Part shown: in pieces, positions 17,711 to 27,410 of the stretch
How positions within the stretch are numbered: position 1 is the stretch's first letter
Layout of the letters: each line of letters begins with the position of its first letter
Notes under the pieces: model-generated
Told to the model about the DNA's origin: nothing
The model's input: the letters and a program-made list of their open reading frames with translations, nothing else
Databases searched by the model: none
Program-made: the position numbers and the translations under genes
From: Roseburia sp. 1XD42-34
GTDB lineage: Bacteria > Bacillota > Bacilli > Bacillales > Amphibacillaceae
NCBI RefSeq assembly: GCF_009917385.1
Contig: NZ_QWLJ01000015.1
Location: 1 to 64,000 of the forward strand
DNA length: 64,000 bases
Reading direction: 5' to 3'

Positions 17711-18040
17711 ATGGCGGGTATAGAAGATTTTCAACAATTGGATATGCGGATAGGAACGGTAAAAAAGGCAGAACCTTTTACAGAGGCAAGAACACCTGCA
17801 ATTAAGCTAGAGATTGACTTTGGGGAATTGGGCATAAAACAATCTTCTGCGCAGATTACCAAGCGTTATGAGCCAGAAGATTTAATAGGAAGACAAGTAG
17901 CAGCCGTTGTTAATTTTCCACCTTTAAGAATAGCTGGCTTTAAGTCCGAAGTGCTTGTGTTAGGCGGAGTGCCTGAGCAAGGGGATGTTATCTTATTAGC
18001 GCCTGATATGGAAGTAGCAAACGGCACACGGATTTCATAA
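17711..18040 (+). CDS. csaA: CsaA, tRNA-binding-domain chaperone-like protein
   Basis: A 109-residue protein with a stand-alone tRNA-binding (EMAP/OB) fold: [34 protein letters not shown] and [20 protein letters not shown]. subtilis CsaA binds unfolded preproteins and can suppress secretion defects in E. coli; it dimerises through the OB fold. ATG 17711 follows TGGAGG. Full family length. Repeat B copy 3 sits just upstream, so its promoter may have been altered. Confidence 0.92.
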   Translation: MAGIEDFQQLDMRIGTVKKAEPFTEARTPAIKLEIDFGELGIKQSSAQITKRYEPEDLIGRQVAAVVNFPPLRIAGFKSEVLVLGGVPEQGDVILLAPDMEVANGTRIS

Positions 18041-18119
18041 GGATGGTGAAATCAGCAAGAGAATATGTTTAAAAGTTATTTTTTGATTATTTCAATTAAT
18101 GGAAAATGGGGAGATAGGG

Positions 18120-19523
18120 TTGGGATTTACAAATGAGTTAAAGCAGATACTTCCACCGGATCGAATAAGTGATAATGCGACGATATTAGAGCAGCACAGC
18201 ACAGATGAATCTTACCATACACCAGCTTTACCAAATATGGTTGTTTTTCCGAAAACGACAACAGAAGTAAGTCGTGTCGTGAAGCTGGCTGCTAAGTTTA
18301 ACGTGCCAGTAGTTTCATTTGGGCTAGGGACGAGTTTAGAAGGCAGTGTTATCCCAAACCAAGGAGGAATTATGATTGATTTTTCCTTAATGAATCAAGT
18401 CCTGGAAGTACGGCCGGCTGATTTTTTAGTTAAAGTTCAACCTGGGGTTACCAGAAAACAATTGGAAAAAGAGTTAAAAACGTACGGATTATTTTTCTCT
18501 GTTGATCCTGGGGCAGATGCAACGCTAGGAGGAATGGCAGCGACAAATGCCAGTGGAACAACATCTGTTAAGTATGGTGTAATGCGCGATCAAGTTCGGG
18601 ATTTGCAAGTAGTATTAGCAGACGGTAGTGTCATTCATACAGGGAATATGGCGGCTAAATCTTCTTCAGGATTGCATTTAAATGGATTGTTCATTGGCTC
18701 AGAAGGGACGCTTGGTTGTTTTACAGAACTTACTTTAAAAGTACACGGAATACCAGAAAAAGTAGTGGCAGGAAGAGCGGCATTTACTACGTTAGATAAT
18801 GCGGTGGAGGCTGTCATTCACATTTTACAAGCTGGTATTCCCGTTGCTAGGGCGGAACTCGTAGATGCACCATCTATGAAACAAATCAATTTATTTAGTA
18901 ATACGGATTATTTGGAAGTGCCGACAATTTTTATTGAATTTCACGGAAATGAGTCGGGGCTCCAAGAAGACGTTGCCTTTATAACGGAAATTTTAAAGGA
19001 ACACCAATGCCAAGGTTTAGCATTTTTGGCAGATACTGCAGGTAGAAATCAATTGTGGGAAGCGCGACACCAAACTGCGTACGCTTTTTTGCATCATTAT
19101 CCAGGAAAAAAGCAGATGGTAACAGATGTTTGTGTGCCCATTTCTCAATTAGCAAACGCTATTAAACATGGGAGAGATGCGGTGGAGGCTTCAGGGCTTC
19201 CAGGAGGGATCGTGGGACATGTTGGCGACGGCAATTATCATATTATAATGATGATTGATCCTCAAAATCCTGAAGATGTCGCGAAAGCAAATGTAGTAAA
19301 TGAGCAAATTGTTTCCTATGCTTTATCATGTGGCGGAACATGTACTGGTGAACATGGTGTTGGGGTTGGCAAAGCAAAATATCAACTGGCAGAGCATGGA
19401 GCAGCCTTTGAAGTGATGAAAAGGATAAAAAACAGTTTAGATCCGCAGCATATTTTTAATCCTGGTAAAATATTTGCTTCAACGGATTCATTCCAGCATG
19501 GCTCTGTTAACGGGAATTCCTAA
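18120..19523 (+). CDS. FAD-linked oxidase, GlcD / D-lactate dehydrogenase family
   Basis: A roughly 467-residue flavoprotein: PCMH-type FAD-binding domain (PNMVVFPKTTTEVSRVVKLA, then DPGADATLGGMAATNASGTT) and a C-terminal FAD-oxidase domain with HVGDGNYHIIM and TCTGEHGVGVGK. The family oxidises D-2-hydroxyacids (D-lactate, glycolate) and passes electrons to quinone or a GlcF-like partner. No GlcE/F gene adjoins, which favours a stand-alone D-lactate dehydrogenase type. TTG 18120 follows GGGGAG; an ATG at 18099 is possible but has no ribosome site. Exact substrate uncertain. Confidence 0.85.
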   Translation: MGFTNELKQILPPDRISDNATILEQHSTDESYHTPALPNMVVFPKTTTEVSRVVKLAAKFNVPVVSFGLGTSLEGSVIPNQGGIMIDFSLMNQVLEVRPADFLVKVQPGVTRKQLEKELKTYGLFFSVDPGADATLGGMAATNASGTTSVKYGVMRDQVRDLQVVLADGSVIHTGNMAAKSSSGLHLNGLFIGSEGTLGCFTELTLKVHGIPEKVVAGRAAFTTLDNAVEAVIHILQAGIPVARAELVDAPSMKQINLFSNTDYLEVPTIFIEFHGNESGLQEDVAFITEILKEHQCQGLAFLADTAGRNQLWEARHQTAYAFLHHYPGKKQMVTDVCVPISQLANAIKHGRDAVEASGLPGGIVGHVGDGNYHIIMMIDPQNPEDVAKANVVNEQIVSYALSCGGTCTGEHGVGVGKAKYQLAEHGAAFEVMKRIKNSLDPQHIFNPGKIFASTDSFQHGSVNGNS

Positions 19524-19765
19524 ACAAGTTTTTAGATTTCCTTCCACATCGTGGTAGTGGACGCTTATAACTGTTTTGTGTTAGCAAGGGGTGAGTTTGA
19601 GATGAAGTTTAGAATAGAGTAAATGAACGTTGCAAGTGCTGGGCTCGTTAAAAGTATATATAGTTCTTACCCAACGTATGAAAGTAATGTTTTTGGGAAA
19701 AACAATACATATATCATTACACATCATACATGGCAAGCATTTTGACACGTTTGGGAGGTTATATA

Positions 19766-20035
19766 ATGGAAAAGCAAGCGTTACATCAGCAACTAGAGTT
19801 AGCTGCACAGCAATTTACTAATGCTTATCAGCTTATACAGCAAGCTAAAACGAATGGGGACGAACAAGAATTACTGCAAGCACAAGATCAGTTGTTACAG
19901 CTGGATCACCTATTGAAAAGTACCCAAATTCAAGCAGGTGAGGACGCGTTAGATCATCCACAATTTCAACAGACCTTTGAAAAATTGCATAACGCTAGAC
20001 AGGAAATTGAAGAATTCCGACAAAATCAGCCTTAA
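19766..20035 (+). CDS. ytzC: YtzC family (DUF2524) protein
   Basis: A 90-residue, entirely helical, glutamine-rich protein typical of the YtzC/DUF2524 family of Bacillaceae. ATG 19766 follows TTGGGAGG. It has no catalytic motif; QLIQQAKTNGDEQELLQAQDQ and similar segments suggest a coiled coil. Function is not established. Repeat B copy 4 begins about 10 bp after the stop. Confidence 0.8.
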   Translation: MEKQALHQQLELAAQQFTNAYQLIQQAKTNGDEQELLQAQDQLLQLDHLLKSTQIQAGEDALDHPQFQQTFEKLHNARQEIEEFRQNQP

Positions 20036-20039
20036 AATA

Positions 20040-20217
20040 AATTTATCCCCGTATATAAGGTGCTGTAAGACTCCAACTTCAGGAGTTGGATAATCTGAAC
20101 GCAACAATTTTAAGTGGAAGATAACTAGCACCTAGGTGTCCTGTTTTTCATACCGTTACGGTACTAACAAGACGTGTGGGGAGAATGAACATCACTGATT
20201 GCAGATTCATTTTATAA
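20040..20217 (+). repeat. Repeat B copy 4
   Basis: Left flank ATTTAT, then CCCCGTATATAAGG. The outer stem GGTGCTGT pairs with AGCACC, and ACTCCAACTTCAGGAGT forms a hairpin. ACTAACAAGACGTGTGGGG and GATTGCAGATTCATTTTAT complete it. Confidence 0.85.
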
Positions 20218-20218
20218 A

Positions 20219-20254
20219 CTGCATCTCTCTTTTATCGGGGAGATGCTTTTTTGG
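20219..20254 (+). terminator. Intrinsic terminator
   Basis: GCATCTC/GAGATGC stem with loop TCTTTTATCGGG and a following T6, downstream of ytzC and repeat B copy 4. Confidence 0.75.
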
Positions 20255-20391
20255 ATATATCATTTTCGACATGATTTATCAACATAGGCTAATGTACGTT
20301 CATTGTATTATTTGTAAAGAACTGTGAAACTTGAGACAATAAGTCGTATGTACATGGTAAGTTAATTAATTCGAGGAGGTCGTTCGTATCG

Positions 20392-21339
20392 ATGAAGAAG
20401 AAAGTGTATTTAAACCATGATGGCGGCGTTGATGACCTAGTTTCATTATTTCTACTATTGCAAATGGACGATGTAGATGTAGTAGGTGTTGGTGTCACCC
20501 CAGCAGATTGTTATTTGGAACCTGCTATGTACGCAAGTCGTAAAATCATTGACCGGTTCGGGAAAGGGAAACAGGTTGAAGTGGCAGCTTCCACATCACG
20601 TGGGAAGAATCCTTTTCCAAAGGATTGGCGGATGCATGCTTTTTATGTAGATGCGCTGCCAATATTAAATGAGCAGTTGCCGATAAAAACGAAAAAAGCG
20701 GAGTTACCGGCGGACCAGCATTTGATTCAAACGCTTCGAAATAGCGATGAACCGGTTACTTTACTTTTTGTTGGTCCATTAACGGATTTGGCGAGAGCTT
20801 TGGAAGAGGCGCCTGACATTGAGAAGCAGATTGAAAAGCTTGTTTGGATGGGGGGAACGTTTTTACCTACTGGAAATGTGGAGGAACCAGAACATGATGG
20901 AACTGCTGAATGGAATGCCTTTTGGGACCCTGAAGCTGCAAAAAAAGTTTGGGATAGCCAAATGACCATTGATTTGGTTGCATTAGAGAGTACAAATCAA
21001 GTACCGTTAACGGTTGATGTTCGTAATAGGTGGGCGCAAGAAAGAGCGGATATAGGAATTGACTTCTTAGGGCAATGCTATGCAGTGGTACCGCCGCTTG
21101 TCCATTTCCAGACGAATTCAACGTATTTTTTATGGGATGTACTTACAACCACAACGATAGGAAAAGCAGAGTTAGTAAAGAAGAAAACAGTGCGGTGTAT
21201 CGTTCACCCAGATGGTAAGAGTCAAGGTAGAACGGAACTACATAAAGAGGGACGTGAAGTAAACCTCGTTTATGAAGTAGAGCGCGACATGTTTTTTACG
21301 TACATGACAGAGTTAGCTAGACAGCAACATAATGACTAA
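20392..21339 (+). CDS. Inosine/uridine-type nucleoside hydrolase
   Basis: A 315-residue protein of the nucleoside hydrolase fold. The N-terminal metal motif reads NHDGGVDDL (8-16) instead of the classic DxDPGxDDA: D10, D14 and D15 are kept, but the first aspartate is asparagine and proline is glycine. LLFVGPLTDLARAL and EHDGTAEWNAFWDPEAA match the family's NxGPLTN and EFNxxxDPEAA segments. It would split nucleosides into base and ribose with calcium. The altered first motif marks a divergent subfamily, so activity is probable but not certain. Confidence 0.82.
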   Translation: MKKKVYLNHDGGVDDLVSLFLLLQMDDVDVVGVGVTPADCYLEPAMYASRKIIDRFGKGKQVEVAASTSRGKNPFPKDWRMHAFYVDALPILNEQLPIKTKKAELPADQHLIQTLRNSDEPVTLLFVGPLTDLARALEEAPDIEKQIEKLVWMGGTFLPTGNVEEPEHDGTAEWNAFWDPEAAKKVWDSQMTIDLVALESTNQVPLTVDVRNRWAQERADIGIDFLGQCYAVVPPLVHFQTNSTYFLWDVLTTTTIGKAELVKKKTVRCIVHPDGKSQGRTELHKEGREVNLVYEVERDMFFTYMTELARQQHND

Positions 21340-21361
21340 AAAGGCAGCTTGTGCTGGAATA

Positions 21362-21390
21362 TTGACAGAATTTATCGTTTATGGTATTAA
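21362..21390 (+). promoter_or_regulatory. Sigma-A promoter of htpG
   Basis: TTGACA (21362-21367), a 17-bp spacer and TATTAA (21385-21390), 33 bp before the htpG start. Confidence 0.7.
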
Positions 21391-21422
21391 AACATATGAG
21401 TTTAAGTAGAGGAGAGGATTAT

Positions 21423-23303
21423 ATGGCAAAAAAGCAGTTTAAAGCAGAATCGAAACGTTTACTAGAATTAATGATTAATTCAATTTATTCCCAACGTGAA
21501 GTATTTTTACGAGAGCTGATATCCAATGCAAGTGATGCGATGGATAAAATGTATTACCGCAGCTTAACAGACGAAAATTTAACCTTTAACCAAGAAGATT
21601 ATTTTATTAAAATTATCCCTAATAAAGAGGAACGTACGTTGCAAGTCATTGATACAGGTATCGGTATGACAAAAGAAGAATTAGAAACAAACTTGGGCAC
21701 GATAGCTAAAAGCGGGTCATTTGCATTTAAAAATGATACCGAGCTAAAAGATGGTCATGATATTATCGGGCAATTCGGTGTCGGTTTTTATGCTGCATTT
21801 ATGGTGGCAGATAAAGTAACGGTTATTAGTAAATCTGTGGATAGCGATCAGGCTTATCAATGGGAGTCCACTGGAACAGACGGTTACATTATTACCCCTG
21901 TTGATAAAGAACGTATAGGAACTGAAATTACACTAAAAATTAAAGAAAACACAGAAGAAGATTCGTTTGATGCCTTTTTAGACGAGTACCAATTGCAGGA
22001 AATCATTAAAAAGTATTCTGATTTTATTCGTTATCCGATTAAAATGGATATTACGAAAAGCAAGCCGAAAGATGATGAAAGTGAAGAATACGTAGATTAT
22101 GTAGAAGAAGAAACCATTAATAGCATGGTACCAATCTGGAAAAAGAATAAAAGTGAATTAACCGAAGAGGATTACGTTAAATTTTATCAGGAAAAACGGT
22201 ATGGGTTTGATAAACCGTTAAAATCCATGCATATTAATGTAGATGGTACAGTGCGTTATAATGCTATTTTATTTATTCCGGAAAATGCCCCATTTGATTA
22301 TTATTCAAAGGAATTTGAAAAAGGCCTTGAACTTTATTCCAATGGCGTATTAATCATGAATAAATGTGCTGATTTGCTGCCAGATTATTTTAGCTTTGTT
22401 AAAGGAATGGTAGATTCAGAGGATTTATCCTTAAATATTTCTCGAGAAATGTTACAGCACGACAGACAGCTAAAAGTCATCGCCAAAAATATGACTAAGA
22501 AAATTAAAACGCAGCTACTGCACCTATTACGAGATGATCGTGAAAAATATGAAACATTTTACCATGCATTTGGCAGACAACTGAAGTTTGGTGCGTATAA
22601 TGACTTCGGTGCCAATAAAGATACATTGCAGGATCTGCTTATGTTTTATTCCTCAAAGGAAAAGAAACTAGTTACTTTAGACGAATATGTACAACGTATG
22701 CCAGAAGATCAGGCTTATATTTATTATGCTGCAGGCGAATCCATTGATCGTATCGAGAAGTTACCGCAAACGGAAATGGTAGCAGATAAAGGGTATGAAA
22801 TTTTATATTTCACGGAAGAAGTGGATGAATTTGCTATTAAGATGATGCGGGACTATAAAGAAAAAGAATTCAAGTCTGTTTCCAGTGGTGATCTCGGCTT
22901 AGAGGATGAATCAAATGATGAAGCAGATGAAAAGAGTCAGGAAGAGAATAAAGCACTATTTGCTACGATGAAGGAGCATTTGGGAGATAAAATTAAAGAT
23001 GTCCGGGCTTCCAAACGATTAAAATCACATCCTGTTTGTTTGACAGCAGACGGTGATATTTCTTTGGAAATGGAGAAAGTGTTAAACGCAATGCCGAATA
23101 ATCAGCAAATAAAAGCGGATAAAGTCTTAGAAATTAATGTGAACCATGAAGTATTTCAAGCATTAAAAGAGGCGCATCATCATGATAAGGAAAAATTAAA
23201 GCTATACACGAACCTATTATATAATCAGGCGCTGTTAATTGAAGGCATGCCTGTAAATGATCCAGTTGCCTTTACCAACGATATTTGTAAAGTGATGGTT
23301 TAA
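21423..23303 (+). CDS. htpG: Molecular chaperone HtpG (Hsp90)
   Basis: A 626-residue Hsp90 of usual bacterial length. The ATP-binding GHKL domain shows [23 protein letters not shown] and [11 protein letters not shown]. The middle and C-terminal dimerisation domains follow, with an acidic linker near residues 490-510. ATG 21423 follows AGAGGAGAGG. It is an ATP-dependent cytosolic chaperone. No CIRCE element is visible, in line with B. subtilis htpG, which is outside the HrcA regulon. Confidence 0.97.
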   Translation: MAKKQFKAESKRLLELMINSIYSQREVFLRELISNASDAMDKMYYRSLTDENLTFNQEDYFIKIIPNKEERTLQVIDTGIGMTKEELETNLGTIAKSGSFAFKNDTELKDGHDIIGQFGVGFYAAFMVADKVTVISKSVDSDQAYQWESTGTDGYIITPVDKERIGTEITLKIKENTEEDSFDAFLDEYQLQEIIKKYSDFIRYPIKMDITKSKPKDDESEEYVDYVEEETINSMVPIWKKNKSELTEEDYVKFYQEKRYGFDKPLKSMHINVDGTVRYNAILFIPENAPFDYYSKEFEKGLELYSNGVLIMNKCADLLPDYFSFVKGMVDSEDLSLNISREMLQHDRQLKVIAKNMTKKIKTQLLHLLRDDREKYETFYHAFGRQLKFGAYNDFGANKDTLQDLLMFYSSKEKKLVTLDEYVQRMPEDQAYIYYAAGESIDRIEKLPQTEMVADKGYEILYFTEEVDEFAIKMMRDYKEKEFKSVSSGDLGLEDESNDEADEKSQEENKALFATMKEHLGDKIKDVRASKRLKSHPVCLTADGDISLEMEKVLNAMPNNQQIKADKVLEINVNHEVFQALKEAHHHDKEKLKLYTNLLYNQALLIEGMPVNDPVAFTNDICKVMV

Positions 23304-23327
23304 ATTAAAAGAGCACGAATAATAGAA

Positions 23328-23378
23328 AACCAGACGTTTTTCTCCCAATAAAGGAAACTGCGTCTGGTTTATTTTTCT
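23328..23378 (+). terminator. Intrinsic terminator of htpG
   Basis: A 9-bp stem, AACCAGACG/CGTCTGGTT, followed by TATTTTTCT, 25 bp after the stop. Confidence 0.85.
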
Positions 23379-23390
23379 ATAGATAAGAAA

Positions 23391-23589
23391 GTTATAAAAT
23401 AATGAGGTGTTTGGGGATAAGGAAATAACCGAATAGCCACGTCCGGCTTCATCGCCCAGCAACTAGGCGACTTCACGAAAGCGCCCTACGATAAGTCATC
23501 ATTGGTTCGTGCCTCACCATGATTCCTCAAACTTTAGTTGTTTCGCTCCAGTCGCTACGTTGCTAAACGGGCGCTCTGCGCCTTTGTTC
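23391..23589 (+). repeat. Repeat A copy 5 (short form)
   Basis: Left end GATAAGAAAGTTATAAAAT and right end GCGCCTTTGTTC, but the GGCCGAC...GTCGGC helix and the CTCCTG hairpin are deleted and replaced by CCTCACCATGATTCC. Copies 6 and 9 carry similar deletions. Confidence 0.88.
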
Positions 23590-23742
23590 ACGTAATTTTT
23601 TGCTCGTCTTTAGAATTGCACTGTTTGCTTAGTCCTAATCACTTGTGGGGGATATATAAATCTTAATCGCTACGATAAATGATTGGAATCTATTTCCCAT
23701 TCCATTGCCGATGATAATTTGAGTTCTATAAAATAAGTGCAT

Positions 23743-24837
23743 TTATTGTTTCACGGCATATGCTTTGCTAACCTTTTCTACCCAATTAAATGGATCTGCT
23801 TCTTTACCGTATTGAATATTAGTTAGAGTCGTATATAATGATTTAGCTAGCTTACCAGTTTTAGAATCGTTAATAATTAAATCCTTGCCTTCCCAGCTCA
23901 GTTGACCGATGGGAGAAATAACCGCTGCTGTTCCTGTACCAAAAGCCTCTTCTAAATTACCGTCTATATATGCCTGATATACATCTTCCATGGATATTCT
24001 TTCTTCAATAACAGGAATATCCCAGTGTTGTAACAATTGTATAACGGAATTCCGCGTAACGCCTTCCAAAATACTTCCATTTAGTGCAGGAGTATAGACT
24101 TTTCCGTTTATTTTAAAGAACACATTCATGCTACCGACTTCTTCAATATATTTCTTTTCCACCCCATCAAGCCAGAGCACTTGTGCAAATCCTTTTTGGG
24201 CGCAAATTTCCTGTGCTTTGAGACTTGATGCATAATTTCCCCCAGTTTTTGCTTCGCCGGTTCCACCTTTTACAGCCCGAACGTATTGGTTTTCTACCGC
24301 AATTTTCACCGGGTTAATTCCTTCTTTATAATAAGCACCAACAGGTGATAAAATAATCACGAACTTGTACTGATGCGAAGGCGCTACACCAATATAGGGT
24401 TCTGTAGAAATAATGAATGGACGGATATAAAGGGAAGTTCCTTCAGCAACCGGGATCCACTCTTTATCCAAATAGATTAGCTGCTTTAAAGCTTCCAATA
24501 TAAAGGTTTCATCAACCGCTGGAATGCATAAACGGTCATTGGATTTATTCAACCGTTGTAAATTCTTTTCTGGGCGAAATAATTGGATTTCTCCTTCTGG
24601 CGTTTGATATGCTTTTAACCCTTCAAAAACAGATTGGCCATAGTGAAAAATCATTGCTGATGGATCAATGCTTAAAGGCTGGTATGGAATAATACGGGCA
24701 TCATGCCAACCTAGAGGCTCTGAATAATCCATGACAAACATATGGTCGGTAAATACTCTTCCGAATTCTAGTTGATCTGTATGAGGCTTTTCTTTCTTTA
24801 CTGCAGAACGATTTATTTTAACTGTCCATTCTTCCAT
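23743..24837 (-). CDS. ilvE: Branched-chain amino acid aminotransferase
   Basis: A 364-residue class IV PLP aminotransferase of the long (BCAT group II) type. The PLP lysine is K197 in EAKTGGNYASSL; FHYGQSVFEGLKAY and GTGTAAVISPIG are further signatures. It interconverts leucine, isoleucine and valine with their 2-oxo acids, using glutamate. It diverges from the HAD gene at 24985. The same window encodes valine breakdown at 58-64 kb, to which it could supply oxo acids. Confidence 0.95.
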   Translation of the reverse strand: MEEWTVKINRSAVKKEKPHTDQLEFGRVFTDHMFVMDYSEPLGWHDARIIPYQPLSIDPSAMIFHYGQSVFEGLKAYQTPEGEIQLFRPEKNLQRLNKSNDRLCIPAVDETFILEALKQLIYLDKEWIPVAEGTSLYIRPFIISTEPYIGVAPSHQYKFVIILSPVGAYYKEGINPVKIAVENQYVRAVKGGTGEAKTGGNYASSLKAQEICAQKGFAQVLWLDGVEKKYIEEVGSMNVFFKINGKVYTPALNGSILEGVTRNSVIQLLQHWDIPVIEERISMEDVYQAYIDGNLEEAFGTGTAAVISPIGQLSWEGKDLIINDSKTGKLAKSLYTTLTNIQYGKEADPFNWVEKVSKAYAVKQ

Positions 24838-24984
24838 GATACTATCCCCTTAGCTGTAAAAATTTTAATAACTATATTAGTCTATATTTTCAATAAAATC
24901 AACCCTAAATAGTCAGTTTTTCTATTTTTCTTAAACTGTTGTATACTTTAAATTAATATATGCTGAAAAAAAGGGGATGTATGG

Positions 24985-25779
24985 ATGCTTAAAGCAATCA
25001 TTTTTGATTTGGACGATACACTTTTATGGGATAAAAAAAGTGTTGCTGAATCATTTAAAGCAGTTTGTCATATGGCCAAAGAAATTCATCCCGAACTAGA
25101 CCCAGAACATTTGGAGCGAAATGTTAGAAAGGAGGCGTGTGCCTTATATGCATCTTTTCCAACGTACTCGTTTACACAAATGATTGGTATTAATCCGTTT
25201 GAAGGACTTTGGGGAGAGTTTCAAGATGAAGGGAAAGAATTTGAGAAATTAAAAGAGATTGCTCCATTTTATCGACATGCAGCTTGGGAAAAAGGCTTGG
25301 AGAAGTCCGGTATTCGGGATGAGGCGTTGGCTGCAGAATTGGCGGATGCATTTCCGCAGCTTAGAAAGCAAAAACCATTCGTGTTTAGGGATACATTCGC
25401 TGTATTAGATGCTTTACGTGCCAATTATAAACTGGCGCTATTAACGAATGGTTCACCAGATTTACAGCAAACAAAATTAGATATGACGCCACAATTAGAA
25501 CCTTATTTTGACGAAATTGTCGTCTCCGGGGCATTTGGCAGAGGGAAACCAGATCCTACCATTTTTCAACATATGCTTGCGAAATTGGGCGTGGATAAAA
25601 CCGAAACAGTCATGATAGGAGATAATTTAAATACAGATATATTAGGCGCTTCCCATATCGAGATGGCCTCGATTTGGATTAATAGGCAGAAGAAGGAGAG
25701 TAATGGATTACCTACTTTTGAAGTAGAAAACTTATCACAGGTGACCGATGTGGTGAATGCACAGCTAAAGGAAGCTTAA
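24985..25779 (+). CDS. HAD hydrolase, YsaA-like
   Basis: A 264-residue HAD phosphatase. Motif I is IFDLDDTLLW (D8, D10), motif II LTNGSPD, the motif III lysine lies in GRGKPDPTIF, and motif IV is MIGDNLNTDILGA. A large helical cap follows motif I. It resembles B. subtilis YsaA, proposed as a phosphoserine phosphatase. That would fit with serA and a class V aminotransferase 4-7 kb downstream, but substrate is inferred only. The ATG follows AAAGGGGAT. Confidence 0.82.
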   Translation: MLKAIIFDLDDTLLWDKKSVAESFKAVCHMAKEIHPELDPEHLERNVRKEACALYASFPTYSFTQMIGINPFEGLWGEFQDEGKEFEKLKEIAPFYRHAAWEKGLEKSGIRDEALAAELADAFPQLRKQKPFVFRDTFAVLDALRANYKLALLTNGSPDLQQTKLDMTPQLEPYFDEIVVSGAFGRGKPDPTIFQHMLAKLGVDKTETVMIGDNLNTDILGASHIEMASIWINRQKKESNGLPTFEVENLSQVTDVVNAQLKEA

Positions 25780-26089
25780 TCTTTAATGCATAAGAGCGTA
25801 GCTGCTAACTGCTTGCTTCATCCGGTTACAAAATGAGTGAAAAGGGGTAGAAAGTTCGAACCTTGAAGGAGCTTGTTTGAAAAGAGGAGAAGTCTACTCG
25901 AACTATGATTATGACATGCTCGCAAAAGAAAAGCAGTATACTTAAATCACAGCACGATATGCTCAGGAAAAGGCGGTATATTTGAACTATGGCATGACAT
26001 GCTACGGAAAGTAGTAGTATGCAAGAGTATTTTCAACGAGATAAAAAAGCTGAAAATCCGCTGATCCAAACGGTTTTCAGCTGTATATT
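25780..26089. other. Intergenic region with degenerate ~43-bp repeats
   Basis: At about 25893-26025 three diverged units run head to tail, each like GAACTATGGCATGACATGCT followed by an A-rich stretch and GTAGTAT. No gene is seen. A terminator hairpin follows at 26047-26083. Confidence 0.5.
26047..26083 (+). terminator. Stem-loop terminator
   Basis: AGCTGAAAATCCG pairs with CGGTTTTCAGCT around CTGATCCAAA. Upstream A-runs suggest it may serve the minus direction as well. Confidence 0.6.
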
Positions 26090-26276
26090 AACCCACATAA
26101 AGGTGCTGTAAGAGTCCCAATCCAAGAATTAAAGATTGCCATATTGCCATACTCTAACAAGTCTACGCGGGATAACAGCACCGAAAGGGGATTTAGGCCA
26201 AGTCATACCCAAGTAGTACTAACAATCCAGCGGGGAATGAAAACACCCCCCACTGATGGAGGATTTACTATATTTA
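26090..26276 (+). repeat. Repeat B copy 5
   Basis: It has an intact outer stem GGTGCTGT/ACAGCACC, AACAAGTCTACGCGGGATAA, AGTACTAACAATCCAGCGGGG, and ACTGATGGAGGATTTACTAT at the right edge. Confidence 0.85.
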
Positions 26277-26383
26277 GAGAGAAAGCTAAGTCCTGTATCT
26301 GTTGACAAGGGGCGATTGTAGAGATTTCAGCAACATTCGCCAACACACTACTTCTTTTTGTTCCCATCAGCGCCAAACACTTT

Positions 26384-27088
26384 TCAATACTTTACGTATG
26401 TAACCGAATAGGTGTTATTCGTTTGATAGATAGAATTTCCATGGTAGCCTAGTTGCAATAACTGTTGCTGTCTTGCAATATCATTCATGTTAACTTCTTG
26501 TTTATCAGTATATGATTCTAAGTTTTTAGTTGCACGGAGGTCACGAAATAAAATATATCGTAGTTTACCATTGTATTTTTCTTTTAAAGCATGAATTTTC
26601 ATATCTAAAGCAAGTTTGTCTTTTAAGCTAGCAATATTAAATGGAGCAACCGTCGTGGCTACATATTGAAATGATTGTTGGTCAATTTGCGAGAATAATA
26701 ATTTTCCCATATAAGTTTGCAGGCGGTTGCCTCTGAAATCTGGATGGACATTTGATATTTCAGAGTAAAGCATTTTCTGACGCTGTAATTCGTTTAGTCC
26801 GAGATCGATCCCTAAGTGTTCCGTGTCATTCTTTTCTGGAATCAGCATAGCTCGAAAGGCAATTAACCGATCATCTACAAACACTCCGATCATAGACCCC
26901 TTTCCACTTAAAATATACTCGTACTCTTGAACCGTTAGTGGTTGAAGAAAATCAGCTACTTCCAATGATTTTCGTACTATATTTTGTAAATGTAAAATCT
27001 CAAAAATATCTTGCTTGTTTAAGAAGCGAACATAAAAGGGTTGCTCCTTTGAGGGTAGTTTTCCTGTTGCGATAATTGATGTATTCAT
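26384..27088 (-). CDS. GNAT-like acetyltransferase
   Basis: A 234-residue protein. FYVRFLNKQDIFEILHLQN is a typical GNAT first strand and helix, and SEISNVHPDFRGNRLQTYMGKLL matches the beta-4/acetyl-CoA loop (R/QGNxLxxxL). The middle reads MIGVFVDDRLIAFRAMLIPE. The C-terminal third is family-specific and unrecognised. The ATG is at the edge of a short upstream region before repeat B copy 6. Substrate unknown. Confidence 0.7.
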   Translation of the reverse strand: MNTSIIATGKLPSKEQPFYVRFLNKQDIFEILHLQNIVRKSLEVADFLQPLTVQEYEYILSGKGSMIGVFVDDRLIAFRAMLIPEKNDTEHLGIDLGLNELQRQKMLYSEISNVHPDFRGNRLQTYMGKLLFSQIDQQSFQYVATTVAPFNIASLKDKLALDMKIHALKEKYNGKLRYILFRDLRATKNLESYTDKQEVNMNDIARQQQLLQLGYHGNSIYQTNNTYSVTYVKY

Positions 27089-27225
27089 GCAGTCACCTAC
27101 TTTGTATAATCGGTTAATTTTTGTAATATATTCATCATTCCTTGAGGCTCTAACTGTGCTCCGTTATTTAAAGTAATACACAGTGTAACAAATTACTCTC
27201 CTTGTGTTATTATGTTACCGTGTAA

Positions 27226-27410
27226 CCTGTTATAAGGCTCTGTAAGCCCCGCCCTTAAGAATAGGATAATCTGTACTGCCACAAGTCTAAGTGGGATATA
27301 ACAGCACCTAAATGTCCTGTTTCGTAAGCGACCTTTAGGCCGTACCGTTATGGTACAAACAAGCCGTGGGGATCCATGAAACCTACTGATTGAAGATTCA
27401 CTTTATTTTA
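27226..27410 (+). repeat. Repeat B copy 6
   Basis: TTATAAGGCTCTGTAAG, GATAATCTGTACTGCCACAA, GTCTAAGTGGGATATAACAG, TGTCCTGTTTCGTAAGC, and right edge TTGAAGATTCACTTTATTTTA. Its right edge abuts the stop codon of the minus-strand nhaC gene. Confidence 0.85.
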
